A program made the translations under genes and the position numbers. This document shows positions 42,490 through 54,499 of a stretch of 64,000 bases of DNA, piece after piece (positions within the stretch are counted from its first letter, which is position 1; each line of letters begins with the position of its first letter). The notes under the pieces were generated by a model that saw nothing but the letters and a program-made list of their open reading frames with translations, was not told where the DNA came from and did not search any database. Location of the stretch: contig JADNYV010000037.1 in the NCBI GenBank assembly GCA_015501055.1, positions 91,001-155,000 of the forward strand, read 5' to 3'. Source of the DNA: Mucidula mucida. Taxonomy: Eukaryota > Basidiomycota > Agaricomycetes > Agaricales > Physalacriaceae.

Positions 42490-45400
42490 ACGCAGTCCTG
42501 CCGGAGCAGTCATCAAGGGAAGGGTCGTCAGATGCAGAATTCTATTTACAGTACGGGTACTGAAACATCTAAAATATCATCGACGACTTCACCAACAAAA
42601 CCTGCGAAAGAAAGATTTGAGCCAAATACGCCCGAGTGGATTGCACAACGGCTAAGAAAGGATGACGTGTCAAGAGCAGTGGGAATTTTGAGAGCATGGA
42701 TGCCGGAGCGGAGAGAGAGAGAAGCGACGGAGGAGAAGGTGATGGCAATCAGAGTGTTGACAAAGGAAGCTGCGGTGGAAGTTGTGACGGAGTTAAAAAA
42801 GTCAAGGAAGTACATCCGGGGAACAAAGGGGCAGGACATGAAACTCTGAGTAACCATAGAGAGCGTACACACAGGCTCTGAATGGGAAACGAGTGCCCTT
42901 CTTGACAGTGGAGCAACGGGTTCTTGTGTCAATAAAGAATTCGTCGAGAAGAACGGACTCCCGATCAAGGAGTTACCGGTCAAGCTCCCTGTCTACAATG
43001 CGGATGGAACCCTAAACGAGGGAGGAGCAATCGAAGGCTTTGTGGAGGTCCGGATGAAGATCGGTGATCACGCAGAAAAGATTGAGTTGGCCGTCACCAA
43101 TCTTGGCAAAACAAGCATCTTTTTGGGGCTAGATTGGTTACGATATCACAACCCCACGATCAACTGGACGGAATCCACGTTGTCTTTTGATCGATGCCCA
43201 GACCGTTGCGGCTATCTACCCGAGTATAACTCACCGGAAGATGAAGGAGAAGACATAGAAGAGAAGTTGGAAGAGGGAGAGCGTTTGTTCTGGATGGACT
43301 GGGACAACTATCGCAAAAGCGGTGAAAAGCTGAGATCACAACAGCCTTCATCCGCTGCTGCACCTTACATTGAGGAATTCTCCGATGTATTTAGCAAGGC
43401 GGACTTTGACAAGTTACCGGAGCGAAGACCCTGGGATCACGCGATAGAACTTACGCCTGGTTCCAAACCGGTTGACTGTAAGGTTTATCCCCTTAGCCCA
43501 TCCGAGCAGAAGGCGTTAGACGAGTTCTTGGAGGGAAACATACGCACGGGACGCATACGGCCATCAATCTCACCCATGGCGTCACCATTCTTCTTTGTCA
43601 AGAAGAAGGACGGAAGCCTTCGGCCAGTGCAGGATTATCGGAAGTTGAACGACATGACAATCAAGAACCGATACCCCTTGCCGTTGATTCAGGAGCTTAT
43701 CGACAAGTTGAAGGGAGCAAAGGTTTTCACGAAGATGGATGTCCAATGGGGTTACAATAACATCCGGATCAAAGAAGGAGATGAGTGGAAAGCGGCGTTT
43801 AGAACAAACCGAGGCCTGTTCGAGCCCTCAGTCATGTTCTTCGGACTTACAAACTCGCCGGCAACGTTCCAATCGTTCATGAATCACATTCTGAAGGAAT
43901 TGATTGACAACGGACATGTTATCGTTTACTTGGACGATATACTTATCTTTACGAACACTCTCGAGGAGCATAGACAGATTGTACGAAGGGTATTAGAAAT
44001 ATTACGAGTAAATAAGTTGTATTTAAAACCCGAGAAATGTAGTTTTGAGGCACATACTGTAGATTATCTGGGAGTTATTGTTGGAGGAGGAGAAGTGAAG
44101 ATGGACCCGGCAAAAGTGGCCGTAGTGAAGGAATGGAAGGAGCCGACGAAGAAGAAGGAAGTGCAATCATTCCTGGGCTTCTGTAACTTCTACCGACGTT
44201 TCATTTGGGGATTTGCGGGAGTAGCGAAGCCGTTGACATCGCTAACCGGGAAGGGTGAGTGGGTTTGGGGCATGGAGCAGCACGAGGCGTTTGAGGAGTT
44301 GAAACGGAGGATGACAAAAGAACCCGTTCTGATCGTACCACGCGACGACGGCAAGTTTTGAGTTGAGGCGGACTCCTTGAACTATGAATGGGGCTGTTCT
44401 TTCCCAATTTGTTGACGGGAAATGGAGACTAGTGGCTTTTTGATCTTGCACGTTAAATGAAGTCAAACACAACTACAAGATCTACACAAGGAAATGATAG
44501 CTATCATGGACTTAATTAATGACTGGAGGCAGTATCTCCTAGGAGCAACGGAGACGGTGGAGGTTTTTATCAATCATCAAAACCTTCAGTACTTCCAGAA
44601 GCCGCAGAAGTTGAATTGGCAACAGGCGAGATGGGTTACGGAGCTGGCAGAGTATGACATACAGATATTTATAAGCCGGGCAGGACGATGGGGAAAGCTG
44701 ATGCCTTGTCAAGGATGACAGGCCTTGAGAAGGGGGGAAAAAATAACAAACATATTGTTTTGCTCAAGCCAGAGTTTTTATTTCACAAATTCAATTTTCT
44801 TTACATACAATAGATACACCAGAGGACAAATTACTTAACAAAATCAAACAAAGAAAAGGAAACAAAGACAGATATGTATAAAAAGCATTAGAAAACAAAG
44901 AAAAAGGATGGGAAGAGAAGGAAAATAGACTTATTATGTGGAAAGATTGTATTTACATACCGAAGGACAAGGAATTGCGGGGAAAAGTTATTGGAATGCA
45001 CCAACACACAGCTTGCAGGGCATCCGGGATGATACAAAGACTCTTAAGCTGATCACACGCAGCTATTGGTGGCCTAGAATCAGCCAAGACGTCCGCAAAT
45101 ACGTAGAAGGGTGTCAAAAATGTTAGGCTACAAAGTCACATTGCACGAAGCCGGCCGCACCCCTTCACCCCATTGATGTACTAAAGGAGCCATGGGAGGT
45201 AGTAGGGACGGACATGATTGGAGAACTGCCAGAATCGGGAGGATACAATGCGATCAGCACGTTTGTGGACCATTTCACAAAGCGATTATGCATCATACCG
45301 ACACACACTACCCTGACGTCAGAAGGCATGGCTTGTATTTACCCCAATTGCATCTTTCCTATACATGGATTGCCGGAACAGATGATACATGATCGAGGGC

Positions 45401-46413
45401 CACAATATCACTCACACTTCATGAAGGAGTTGTACCGGTTGCTGGGCATTGAAGGAAACTTTACAACGGTGTATCATCCACAGGCAAATGGACAGACGGA
45501 ATGGTTGAACCAAGAGATAGAACATTTCTTACAGTTATTCATCAATTACCATTAGAACGACTGGCATGAATGGTTACCCTCTGCCGAATTTGTCTAGAAT
45601 GATCGGGTTCACTCGGCAACCAAAGTAACTCTGTTCTTTGCAGACATGGGCAGACACCCATATAAAGGCACCACTCCGAAAATGACGTTGAGAAATGAGA
45701 CTGCGCAGGAGTTTGCCAACAGCATGAGGAAAACATGGGACAAAGTGGGGTCAGCATTGAAGATGGCAAAGGAGAACATAAAACGGTTTTATGACGGGAA
45801 GCGGACAGAGGCAGTAGAGTATAAGGAAGGCGACAAAGTATGATTGGAAGGGATGAATCTCAGTACGGACACGCCAATGAAGAAGCTCAATGACAAACAC
45901 TTTGGGCCGTTCAAAGTGATCAAGAAAGTTGGGACAAGTTCTTACAAGCTCCAGATCCCTCACACGTGGAAGAGCATCCATTCTGTGTTTAATGAAGCCC
46001 TGCTGATGCCTTATCACAAGCCCCAGTTTCCAACACAAACCCGAGACACGCGTCCACTACCAGTGTTGGAAGGCGCCAAGCCGGAATGGGAGGTTGAGAA
46101 AGTGGTTAATTCCCGGAAGTACCGCGGGGGTTTCCAATACAAGGTTCACTGGAAGGGTTATGGCACACACAAGCAGACATGGGAACCAGCATGCAATCTC
46201 AAGAATGCCAACAAAGCTATCCGTGATTTTCACCAACAGTACCCGAACAAGCCAAAACCACCTGCGCTTGCTCAAATTGAAGTCCCTATGTCACAGTTTC
46301 CATCTCATTTATTCCGACCCATGCCACTGCCCAATACCAAACCCCTCAACATCATGCTACCCTCTGCAGCCCTCATGAAGCGACTCTGGCGCAGAATGGA
46401 ACTTGTGCCCTAA
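42490..46413 (+). pseudogene. pol: Chromovirus copy 3 pol, broken
   Basis: An extra T near 42540 (GCAGAATTC instead of GCAGAATC) shifts the start of pol, and CGA has become TGA at 42847-42849 before the protease. The stretch 43042-44361 is open for 439 residues and covers the end of the protease and the full RT ([43 protein letters not shown]). It ends at a TGA after DDGKF shared with copies 1 and 4. RNase H and integrase contain the shared TAA and 2-nt loss plus TAG stops shared only with copy 4 (QKC-stop near 45124, YH-stop near 45553, FV-stop near 45596). The chromodomain segment (KYRGGFQYKVHWKGYG) is in frame with the integrase end and stops at TAA 46411-46413. Confidence 0.9.
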
Positions 46414-46424
46414 GGAGGGGATGA

Positions 46425-46946
46425 TGTTATGAATTTTCACATTTTCACATCTCATCATATCTTATTAGGGGCTTGTCTTATCAACCAATGGACTATTTCA
46501 TCATCTGTTTCGTCACCAATCATACTCCTTTTCATTACCAAAGCCGTACTCATGTCGGACACACACCCAACACATGGATGACATCATACATGCCGATACC
46601 TCATGGACTTCCTATTGTATACACACCACCAACACTCATAGCACACATAGTTATTTTAGTATTATTACTTACATGCAGTTACCACTTGTATTTAATGGTT
46701 TTACGGACTAGTAGCATACAACACTGGGTTAAGGGCGTGGAGCATTCCTAGCGGAAACATGTAGGGACAAGGAGTCCCAAACACAGACTTACTAGTATGT
46801 AAGTAGTAGCGTAGTATCACTGTACTTTAGTTCCAATCTTGTTTATACACCTGGCCTCGCCTAGTTCTACAAACACAAACGCTTCTTTTCCCTAAGTCTC
46901 TCTATGGTACCTGGTTTAGTCTTGTGGCTATAGTTAGTCACTAACA
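46425..46946 (+). repeat. 3' LTR of copy 3
   Basis: 522 bp, TGTTATGAATTTTCAC... to ...GTCACTAACA. It resembles the 3' LTR of copy 4 much more than its own 5' LTR (for example TTAGGGGCTTG, CAATGGACTATTTCATC and CACATAGTTATTTTAG). Confidence 0.92.
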
Positions 46947-46947
46947 G

Positions 46948-48045
46948 GCATTCAAGGACAACAACTGGCCTACGCGCGCTGAAGTGTTTGCACATGTACG
47001 GACAAACCTACTCTACCTGAATCAACTTATTGGATGCCTTACCGCGATCGTGAAAGTATTGTTAGAGGAGGGTATAGCACATAGGTGGAATTTCAAAGCG
47101 GACAAAACCTGGGATGCACTCGACTTCCTAAGTGCGGTATCACCTGAACTTCTTTGTTACGAGGCCGAGAGGCGTTGCACAACGGTTCTTGAACTAAAGA
47201 AGTCGCTCAGCGGGTATCGCCTTGGGAAGGTTTCTCTTCCACATCAGACTTCTCCCCCAACGACACCCAAATCTCAAACCCTTTCCACGCGGACTACATA
47301 TGCCAATGTCTCTCAATGCCTACGCCAAGCAACTTGAATGAGAACCTTGGTACATATTTATTTGCTAGCCAAAGTGAAAGAACACAGACTTAACGGAAAT
47401 CAGATTCCCTGTCAATCGAGTGTCAACCATTGATGTCTTGCAAAGAGCTAGACCGTATGAACAAGATGTTCTACCACCCGAACAGGCTAGACTTTTGTTG
47501 GATTGATGATTTAAGCTCTGAAACTGAGCTTGAGGTACTAGCAGAGTATGGTCAAGGAGAATGCGAGGCTACAGAAGACCATCACGCCGAGGAGTCGGTC
47601 AATTCATGGTCACATGTAGCGGACTTTGATGAGCTGGAAATTGCTATGGGTACAATCGATAACCTTTTCTCTCTATAAGTCGCTAAACCATGGTTCTAGC
47701 AACACGACTTTCGAACAAAACCTATCAGCACAACCCGTTAGGGCTGATCGGACCGGAAGAGTATTTCAACCGTCTTGAGGATAACATTTCCATGTCGCTG
47801 GAAGGCTACTCGAACTTTCCCAATGACGAGAGCACCTTCTTTCCGCAATTCCTTGTGGAGGAAGACTCTGATTCCGATAGCTTAAGTAGCGAGTGCACTT
47901 ACTTCCCGAGCCCCCATTTCCACAGGACGAACTCTAGTAACTCGGACCTAGATCTACTCACCGACGATTCAGGCAGCGAAGTCATCCGAGCTATGGCACC
48001 TTTCGGTCATAGGACACAGACAGCTAGGCGTTGTCGGCGTTAGAT
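46948..48045 (+). pseudogene. Unrecognised ORF series upstream of a second LTR
   Basis: Right after the 3' LTR of copy 3 a frame is open from the first base (AFKDNNWPTRAEVFAHVRTN ... LLEEGIAHRWNF) to 47337. It is followed by 47430-47678 (MMSCKELDRMNKMF) and 47690-48043 (acidic, Ser/Asp-rich, ending RTQTARRCRR). A purine run, GCAAGGGGGG, and an LTR-like sequence come next. The arrangement suggests the 3' coding end of another LTR retroelement, but I recognise no RT, RNase H or integrase motif in it. Its start is cut off by copy 3. Confidence 0.35.
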
Positions 48046-48090
48046 TGGATTGCAAGCATGTTGAACAATAACTTCACGCAAGGGGGGCTC

Positions 48091-48465
48091 TGTTATGGAT
48101 AATGGACTAATCACGCTTAGCTCCCTACTTAATTTTTATTTTTTTATTCCGTGAACCTATCTACTTATTCGTATGCTGTACGTAGCACAGCCCTCGTACA
48201 GCCTCTTCAAGTGCTATAAAGGTCTTGCTTCAACAGCGAGACCTTGACCTTTTTACCACCCATAATAACTGACTCAATTTACTTATTTCAATTTACTTGT
48301 CTTTATCTCTCTCTCGCTAACGAACGTAGACTTCGTTAGCAATGCAATCTCATTTCTCACTAAATTCGTGTGCTCCCTTCGTAGTCTACTGACTACGTCC
48401 TTCGAGGTAATCGAACCCTTCTTCGCAGCTAGCGATACTACTCGGAATACCCGACATTTACAACA
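48091..48465 (+). repeat. LTR-like sequence of a second retroelement family
   Basis: 375 bp begin TGTTATGGATAATGG and end GACATTTACAACA (TGTT/AACA). A purine-rich run, AAGGGGGG, lies just before it, and CTTTGGGCCCGACGAC just after it, where an internal region or PBS could start. It contains a TATAAA-type box (CTATAAAGGTC, near 48213). There is no second copy in the window, so LTR status is inferred. Confidence 0.5.
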
Positions 48466-50197
48466 CTTTGGGCCCGACGACAACACGAGGTTGCCCGATG
48501 CGACAACCTGGGGGGTGTTAGACTCGGTCATTGTTGAAGCAAGAGAGAGTGGTATTACTTACTGTCGAGAATGGAACACTAAAGGCAATGGGAAAGAGCA
48601 GACACGTGGAAGAAGCGGTCCCGTGAAGTGGACTCGTACTCCCACGTCTGCAATCCCGTATCGCCATCACCATTCAGTGGCATTCTCACTGACTCCAATC
48701 TTACGACCTCTGTCGCAATCAATTCTTAGCACCTGTGAATATCCACAGTCATCCCACGTCCATCTACTCTTTAGGGAAGTCAACGAGTTCCCAAAGGCGT
48801 TTAGCCTACTCGACGGCAGCATGTCTAATCCTGGGCAGATCCTGATGTTGGGGTGCCAGCGAGGGTATGTACTTGAGGTGTAGTAGTTCGGCGGAGTTGA
48901 CGTGTACCGTTACTTAATAGATTCAGGTGGCGTTGTGGTCAGAGGTAGAGTTCAGGTTAAAGCCAGATACGCTGTACCTCCGAGTTCCACTGATGGACGG
49001 GATTGCCTCCTAGAGATTTCCTTCTCAGCGGCCGTGGATAGCTTCCCTACCACGTTTCCTCAATGCGCCGGCCTCCCTAGCACCTTCCAAGCCTTGTATG
49101 TAGATCGAACAGACAAAACTTCAAAGATGTCTTCATTCCATTCTTTCACGCGCTTCGTGTCACTCTATGGGAATACCATTGCCGCATCTCTCCCGAAGAC
49201 TGTGCTCGACCGCATTGCGAAGGTGGCTCGAACATACAACGAAAGACAGATTTCGGCTCGCCGTGTAAGTAACGCGGTCTCTTTGAGGTTCGAGCACCTG
49301 CTTTGCGCAGAGGATGTTTTGTCCGCCTAGATCCTGAATCTCCCAAAAACGGCCGTTGCGCGGCGCTGAACCAGGACCACTAAAAAACGCGCAACATGTG
49401 CTCGACAAACCTCTGCAGCACGAGCAAGCGTCACGGTGGTAGACCGGTGGCTGTGCTTGCCTCTATTACGGCAAGGAATGAGTGCAGTTGCCCTCTTACC
49501 ACCAGGACCATCTTACCTCTCGTATCATCCGCGCCTTTCATGCTCTGACACGTTCCTAGGAGACCTCTTTGAACGCGTCGCCTTGAAATTTCAATACCGG
49601 CTCTGCCAAGCTTGGCCACTTGAACTAGCGCCATGCTACTGGGTCCGGCTGTCGACGCGGAGGTGGCAGAGGTTTATTTGGGAGCCTCTTTGTTATCAAA
49701 TAAAAACGTGGTGGGGGCTGGCCGACTGGCTTGCGGCTGTGGAATATTTTTGGGAGACTCTGATAGTCGGTGCGCCTTTCTTATTGTGCGACTTAAACGC
49801 GTATTTACTGAAATAAGAGGACAGGAATATTTCTGCACGCTGTCCGAAGCCATGTAGAACCTACGGGGAAGCGCTCTTCCATGTAAGAACTACATTCGTT
49901 GACTATGATCACGGCTTCAAGTCCTTCAGGCGTTAAGACACTTTCTGGAAGAAATAGGCGCAAGAAAGAACTGCAATGATGCTGATTCAATACGGAAGTT
50001 CATTGTCGTCACCAACAGCGTCTGCCTCATAATGGGTAAGTTTCTTTCCAGTCTTGATTGCAATATTGACGGAACCATTATATAGCATTTGCCCAATACT
50101 ATGACCCATCTTTTACAGACGTCAACGGGGCGTATATTGAAGTATACATCATGCCAGTCTCTCGATATATACTCGCCCTTCTCGATAACGCAAAGCG
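48466..50197. other. Unassigned open frames between the second LTR and the kinase
   Basis: Frames at 48368-48883, 48902-49330 and 49436-49816 (plus) are fairly long. The second reads LPKTVLDRIAKVARTYNERQ and looks protein-like, but I recognise no family. They could be internal sequence of the element whose LTR lies at 48091-48465, since they follow it directly, or decayed host genes. Confidence 0.3.
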
Positions 50198-53100
50198 ATG
50201 CCAAGTCAAATCGAATTTCTACTTGTATACAAAGGCGAGACCTACGGCGGGGAAGAAGCCGATCGTTTGGCGGAGCGCGGGGCTGAAATAACCGGCAGTA
50301 TACCCGAGGAGCAAGATTGGGCTTCCATCGAAACGGCGATTAGAAACCGAATGGGATGTGCACCTTCACAGTGGCCAAGAGTAGTTGAGATCCTCTTTTC
50401 GAATCTTGACAAGGAAGCGCAAGCAAGAATTAGGAGCCGACGTATATTGTCTCGGGGACATGCTGAGCTACGTATCACGCCTACACCAGTCGTCAGCCGT
50501 AGGAAACGTAAACGTCTTCAGTCGGAGGATCTTTCAGACGAAGATGCGGGACCATGCAAAATGGTCAAGATGGAAGAAGGGTTTGTTACACCGCTGAAGG
50601 TCAGTCCTCTACGCTTGCATTCTATCCGCTCAGTACTTGATGCATCGATAGGACGATGTTCATCAACCAGAAGCCGACCATTCCGACACAACAGATACGA
50701 CCGTATTTGACGAGGATTCTGCGGATATGGGAGAAGAGCTTGAAGATGACCCTTTCGATTCGGACTTAGAAGATGGTAAGACGTTCTCGCTCAGTAGAAG
50801 AAGGTACTCACTAAATGTGACCAGGTGGTCCAATTCTACAGCCTGAGTCTTACCCAGACGTGCAATTGGTAAGAGAACGATTTACCTAATTCGGTCTTGG
50901 TCTAACAGACTTCGACAGCCTGTGCCTGTGGAACCTGTTATCGCAGCCAGTCAAGAATCGGTTAGTGCATTCCACTCTCAACGATTCGCCGTGACCTCAG
51001 TGTCGTAGAACATGACTGCGGTCGCGTCGAGTCAAGCGTCGGTTCGTCAACATTACTCCTGATATATTTGCGCCACCACCTTACAGCGTTTGCCAGAGCG
51101 ACTACAACCAAACGCCGACTACAGATGCTGTTACCGTGGATTACCGTGAGCCACCTGCGCCGACAAAGGATAACCCCCAGTGGCGTCTGTTACACATTCA
51201 AAAGGGTGTCATGCTTGGTTATCTAGATTCACCTGATGCCCCGACGTTACAACTGCGGAAGAGAGCACAACCGTTTCCGATGATGACGCCCAAGCAAGAG
51301 ACGATGCTCTTGGAGGCAAAGACCGTTTTGAGACCACCGCCGATGCCCCTATTTCCGAAGCTCCTTGAGGAACGGCACGGTCCTGTTATTCAAGAAAATA
51401 AACCCTCTCATGTGGGTGGAAAGGGAGTGGAATTAGATGTAACATATGAGGTTTGTCGCGCACGTTTCGTTGGTAGCTTTGAGAAGCTCAACGATAGGAC
51501 GACCACATTCGAATGCGATGGGTCTAATACGACGAACTCTGAAGTGCCGGGGTCATCGTTTATGGTTGATGCTAAATTCATACTCCTCGAACGATGCACG
51601 CCAACATCAAACGTTTCAGACTCCGAGAACGACAAAGCAGATACCGTGGATATCAGTCCAGCCGAGTTCAAGAAACTTGTCAGCGACCGCGCAGATGTAA
51701 CGATTCCCTATTGTTCCGTCCTGCAGCCGTTGACTGTCTTTTCAGAATGAAATCAAGATTGCATCAGCGGCCAACCATACTCTGTTCAATGACTACTCCC
51801 GTCGCTTTGTCCTTGGATTCACAATTGAGGGCGTGGAAATGCGTTTCTGGCATTTTTCGCGTTCACACATCGCTGTCAGTCCCGCGTTCGATTATCACCA
51901 GGTGGGTATTTCTCTTTGTCGTATGAGTGAATCTGATGGATCGCTACTAGGAGCCTGGACTTTTCGTGCGCTTCGCTATCTTCATGACGTTCGCCGATCG
52001 CATCGACCTCGGCTACGACCCCACTGTAACTCGAATTCGCGACGCGAACAACAAGATTCAGTACCAATTTGAAGTCGACGGGAAATTCTACCTGACCGAA
52101 TCGTTCATCGCTGAATCCGCTGCTAACGACATCGTTACGCGTGCCACGCGGGTATGCAGTGTCCGTGAATACGACCCCATCAAGGGGACGTTCATCGGTC
52201 TAAATAGCGTTGTTCTCAAAGACGTCTGGCTCTTCTCCGATTCCGAAGGAGAAAAGAAGATCTGTGACGATATCTTCTCCGCGCTGAAGAACTTGGACGA
52301 TCAGCTCGCCGCAGGTACACCCCTCACTGAACTGGGATTGGACGACTCTCCACTGGTTTCGCTGGTTGAGGACGCTAAGCCCTTTTTCATGGACATCTTG
52401 CAGGATGTGGTTGTCACGTTCAAGCGGGGCGACGCCCAACACTGTGATGTCGCGCCTGCACCCGAGCCCGGCTATACACCCTTCTCTTATTTCCCAGGAA
52501 ACAAATCGCGTCCAGCAGTGTTAGGGAAAGTGCCAGGTTCCTTGCGTTCCCAAATTGGCACAAATGAGATACCTCCCGTCGTAGAAGAATCTGAGGAAAT
52601 CCCTGCAACACCCATTGGCGACCATCCGGAGCGAACCCACCGCAGGATCATTTTCGCACATCATTGCACCCCACTATATGAGGTCTCTGACTACGCCGAT
52701 TATGCTTTAGCGATGGTTCATCTCCTAGAAGGTATGTGCTTACGATCATATTCTCGTTATCCCCTATGACACTAAATCTAGGCCTCAATTACTTGCGCCT
52801 GGCCGGGTATGTTCATCGAGACATCAGTCCCGGTAACTGTCTCGTCTTCAAGGACCCATCATTAGGCAAACTTCAACTCAAGATCTCGGATCTCGAATAT
52901 GCGCGCGTATATGGTGCCGACTCATCGAACGTTGTTCCTCTTACCGTAAGTATTTGGTTTATGATTTCCACTATGCCTCTCTGACTTCATGCTTAGGGAA
53001 CGCCAGGCTTCATGGCAATCGAATACCAATGCCGGGAGCATCAGTTCCTTCCTTTCAGCAGTACAAATTGCGTGTCATCGTCCGCAACATTCAGATTACG

Positions 53101-53794
53101 AGATGCACCTAAAACGAAGCTGGGGCCTCCGGTCGCAACTCAGAATTTTGCGAATACGCCCTGGTTTCGGTTCAACTACCTTCACGACGTAGAGTCTGCG
53201 CTCTGGTTGTACTGCTGGTTGCTGCTCCACCGACTTCCAGAGTCCATCTCTGATAGACTTTCGGCCTCGCAATGCAATAGCATTGGACGATATGCACGAG
53301 AACTCTTCGGTATCACCTTGGTTCCTAACGGTATGCGAAGCCGGTTCATGGGAAGCTTTTTGGGACACGGCGACACATTTGGAGCCGTTGTGAGATTTTT
53401 AACGTCGTTGTACGGCCAGGACGAGGACTACGGCCTCAGTTTATTGCGCGGTCTGGATAATTTCCAGCAGCTCGCCACATACTACATGCAGGTGGAGGCA
53501 TCGACGCAAGTTAGCAGCGACCGTTCCTTCAAGTGGGCGGACAAGGAGTTTCATCCCTCATTCTATAGACAGCTGCAGTCTGTCTTCTACGACGTTTTCA
53601 TCGCCTTGCAAGGTTCACAGCTACAGGCTACGCGTATCTGTCAGGTCGCTCCGCTGAAGCGAGTCGCGCTCGCGGCTGCAGTCTCTGACGAGGAGGAGGA
53701 AGAGGAGGAGGAGGAGGTACGACCGAGCAAACGCGCTAAGTTGCAGAAGTCTCGACCCTTTGCTTCGCGGTCATCAGCTGGATCGAAGCACTGA
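50198..53794 (+). CDS. FunK1-type fungal protein kinase, multi-exon
   Basis: It starts at ATG 50198 (MPSQIEFLLVYKGETYGGEE). Well-supported exons: 50198-50599, 50652-50775, 50825-50868, then (start uncertain, about 50910-51031) to 51696, 51746-51901, 51951-52731, 52782-52945, 52997-53794, all in phase with 49-56 nt introns. The kinase part includes RRFVLGFTIEGVEMRFWHFS, the catalytic loop YVHRDISPGNCLVF (HRD plus Asn), ISDLEYARVYG in the DFG position and GTPGFMAIEYQ. The C-terminus has an acidic run of Glu and a basic RPSKRAKLQK likely nuclear signal. FunK1 kinases are expanded in mushroom-forming fungi; substrates are unknown. The boundary between 50868 and about 51031 is unresolved, so either an unusual intron or a small lesion lies there. 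Confidence 0.82.
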
Positions 53795-54499
53795 GCCACG
53801 AGTTCAAAGCTGGTTCTCGAGTAGTTTATATGTGATTTTCTATCTATGTTGTAACTTGTATATACTCCACCGTTGTACTACATACATTTCTTTCTTGTGT
53901 TGAAATCTACGTACCCCTATATTACTTATCGCCCCCCAAGTCGTGTAGATCATCGACGTCTACTTGGTAGCACGCAACGTTCACATATATCAATTCATCT
54001 GAGGCATGACTGTTATAAAGGTCTTCCGGTCTTTACTTGACAGTCGCTTCGTGTTGGAAAGTGAGATATTCAACGATGGCGATGACCATTGGGTGTCATG
54101 AATTGTCTTGTCAGGAGCCCGACAAGTGGTCTTGGATGACGACAGTGTGCTGGGGATATTGGTTGTTTTGGTTTGCAGCATGATGGACATATGTTGTCGA
54201 GAGGACGAGCATGGCGATGAGATTCCAATGTGAATGACGACCGGCGGTCCTCGTTGCGAGAGCACAATGGGTGAACAAGTCAGGTGTTGCTCGGCAACTT
54301 CCGATCATTCTCTATTGGCATTTAACCACCAACAACGACAAGCGTCGTCGTCGTTTCTCGCCTAGTGGACGCCGCTCCCCAACGAAAGTCTCAGCAAGAT
54401 CATTACTCTAGCACATCTACATCCCTAAATCCGAACCCAGCCTAGACTCCCACGTTGACCCAGCCACTGCATTGACCATCCTTTGCAAGGATTCCCACA
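53795..54499. other. Intergenic region between kinase and AAA-like gene
   Basis: It contains the kinase 3' end and the promoter side of the next gene. Overlapping short minus-strand frames (54308-53990) have no recognisable content. Confidence 0.4.

Larger units (their letters stand above)
40433..46946 (+). mobile_element. Ty3/Gypsy chromovirus copy 3, probable chimera
   Basis: The 5' LTR is 40433-40962, the self-priming PBS 40965-40976, gag intact, an open RT frame 43042-44361, then a heavily decayed RNase H-integrase-chromodomain part and the 3' LTR 46425-46946. The 5' half is close to copy 1, while everything after about 44340 is nearly identical to copy 4. The two LTRs differ at many positions and the immediate flanks (CAGGC left, GGCAT right) are not a 5-bp duplication. 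Confidence 0.92.
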
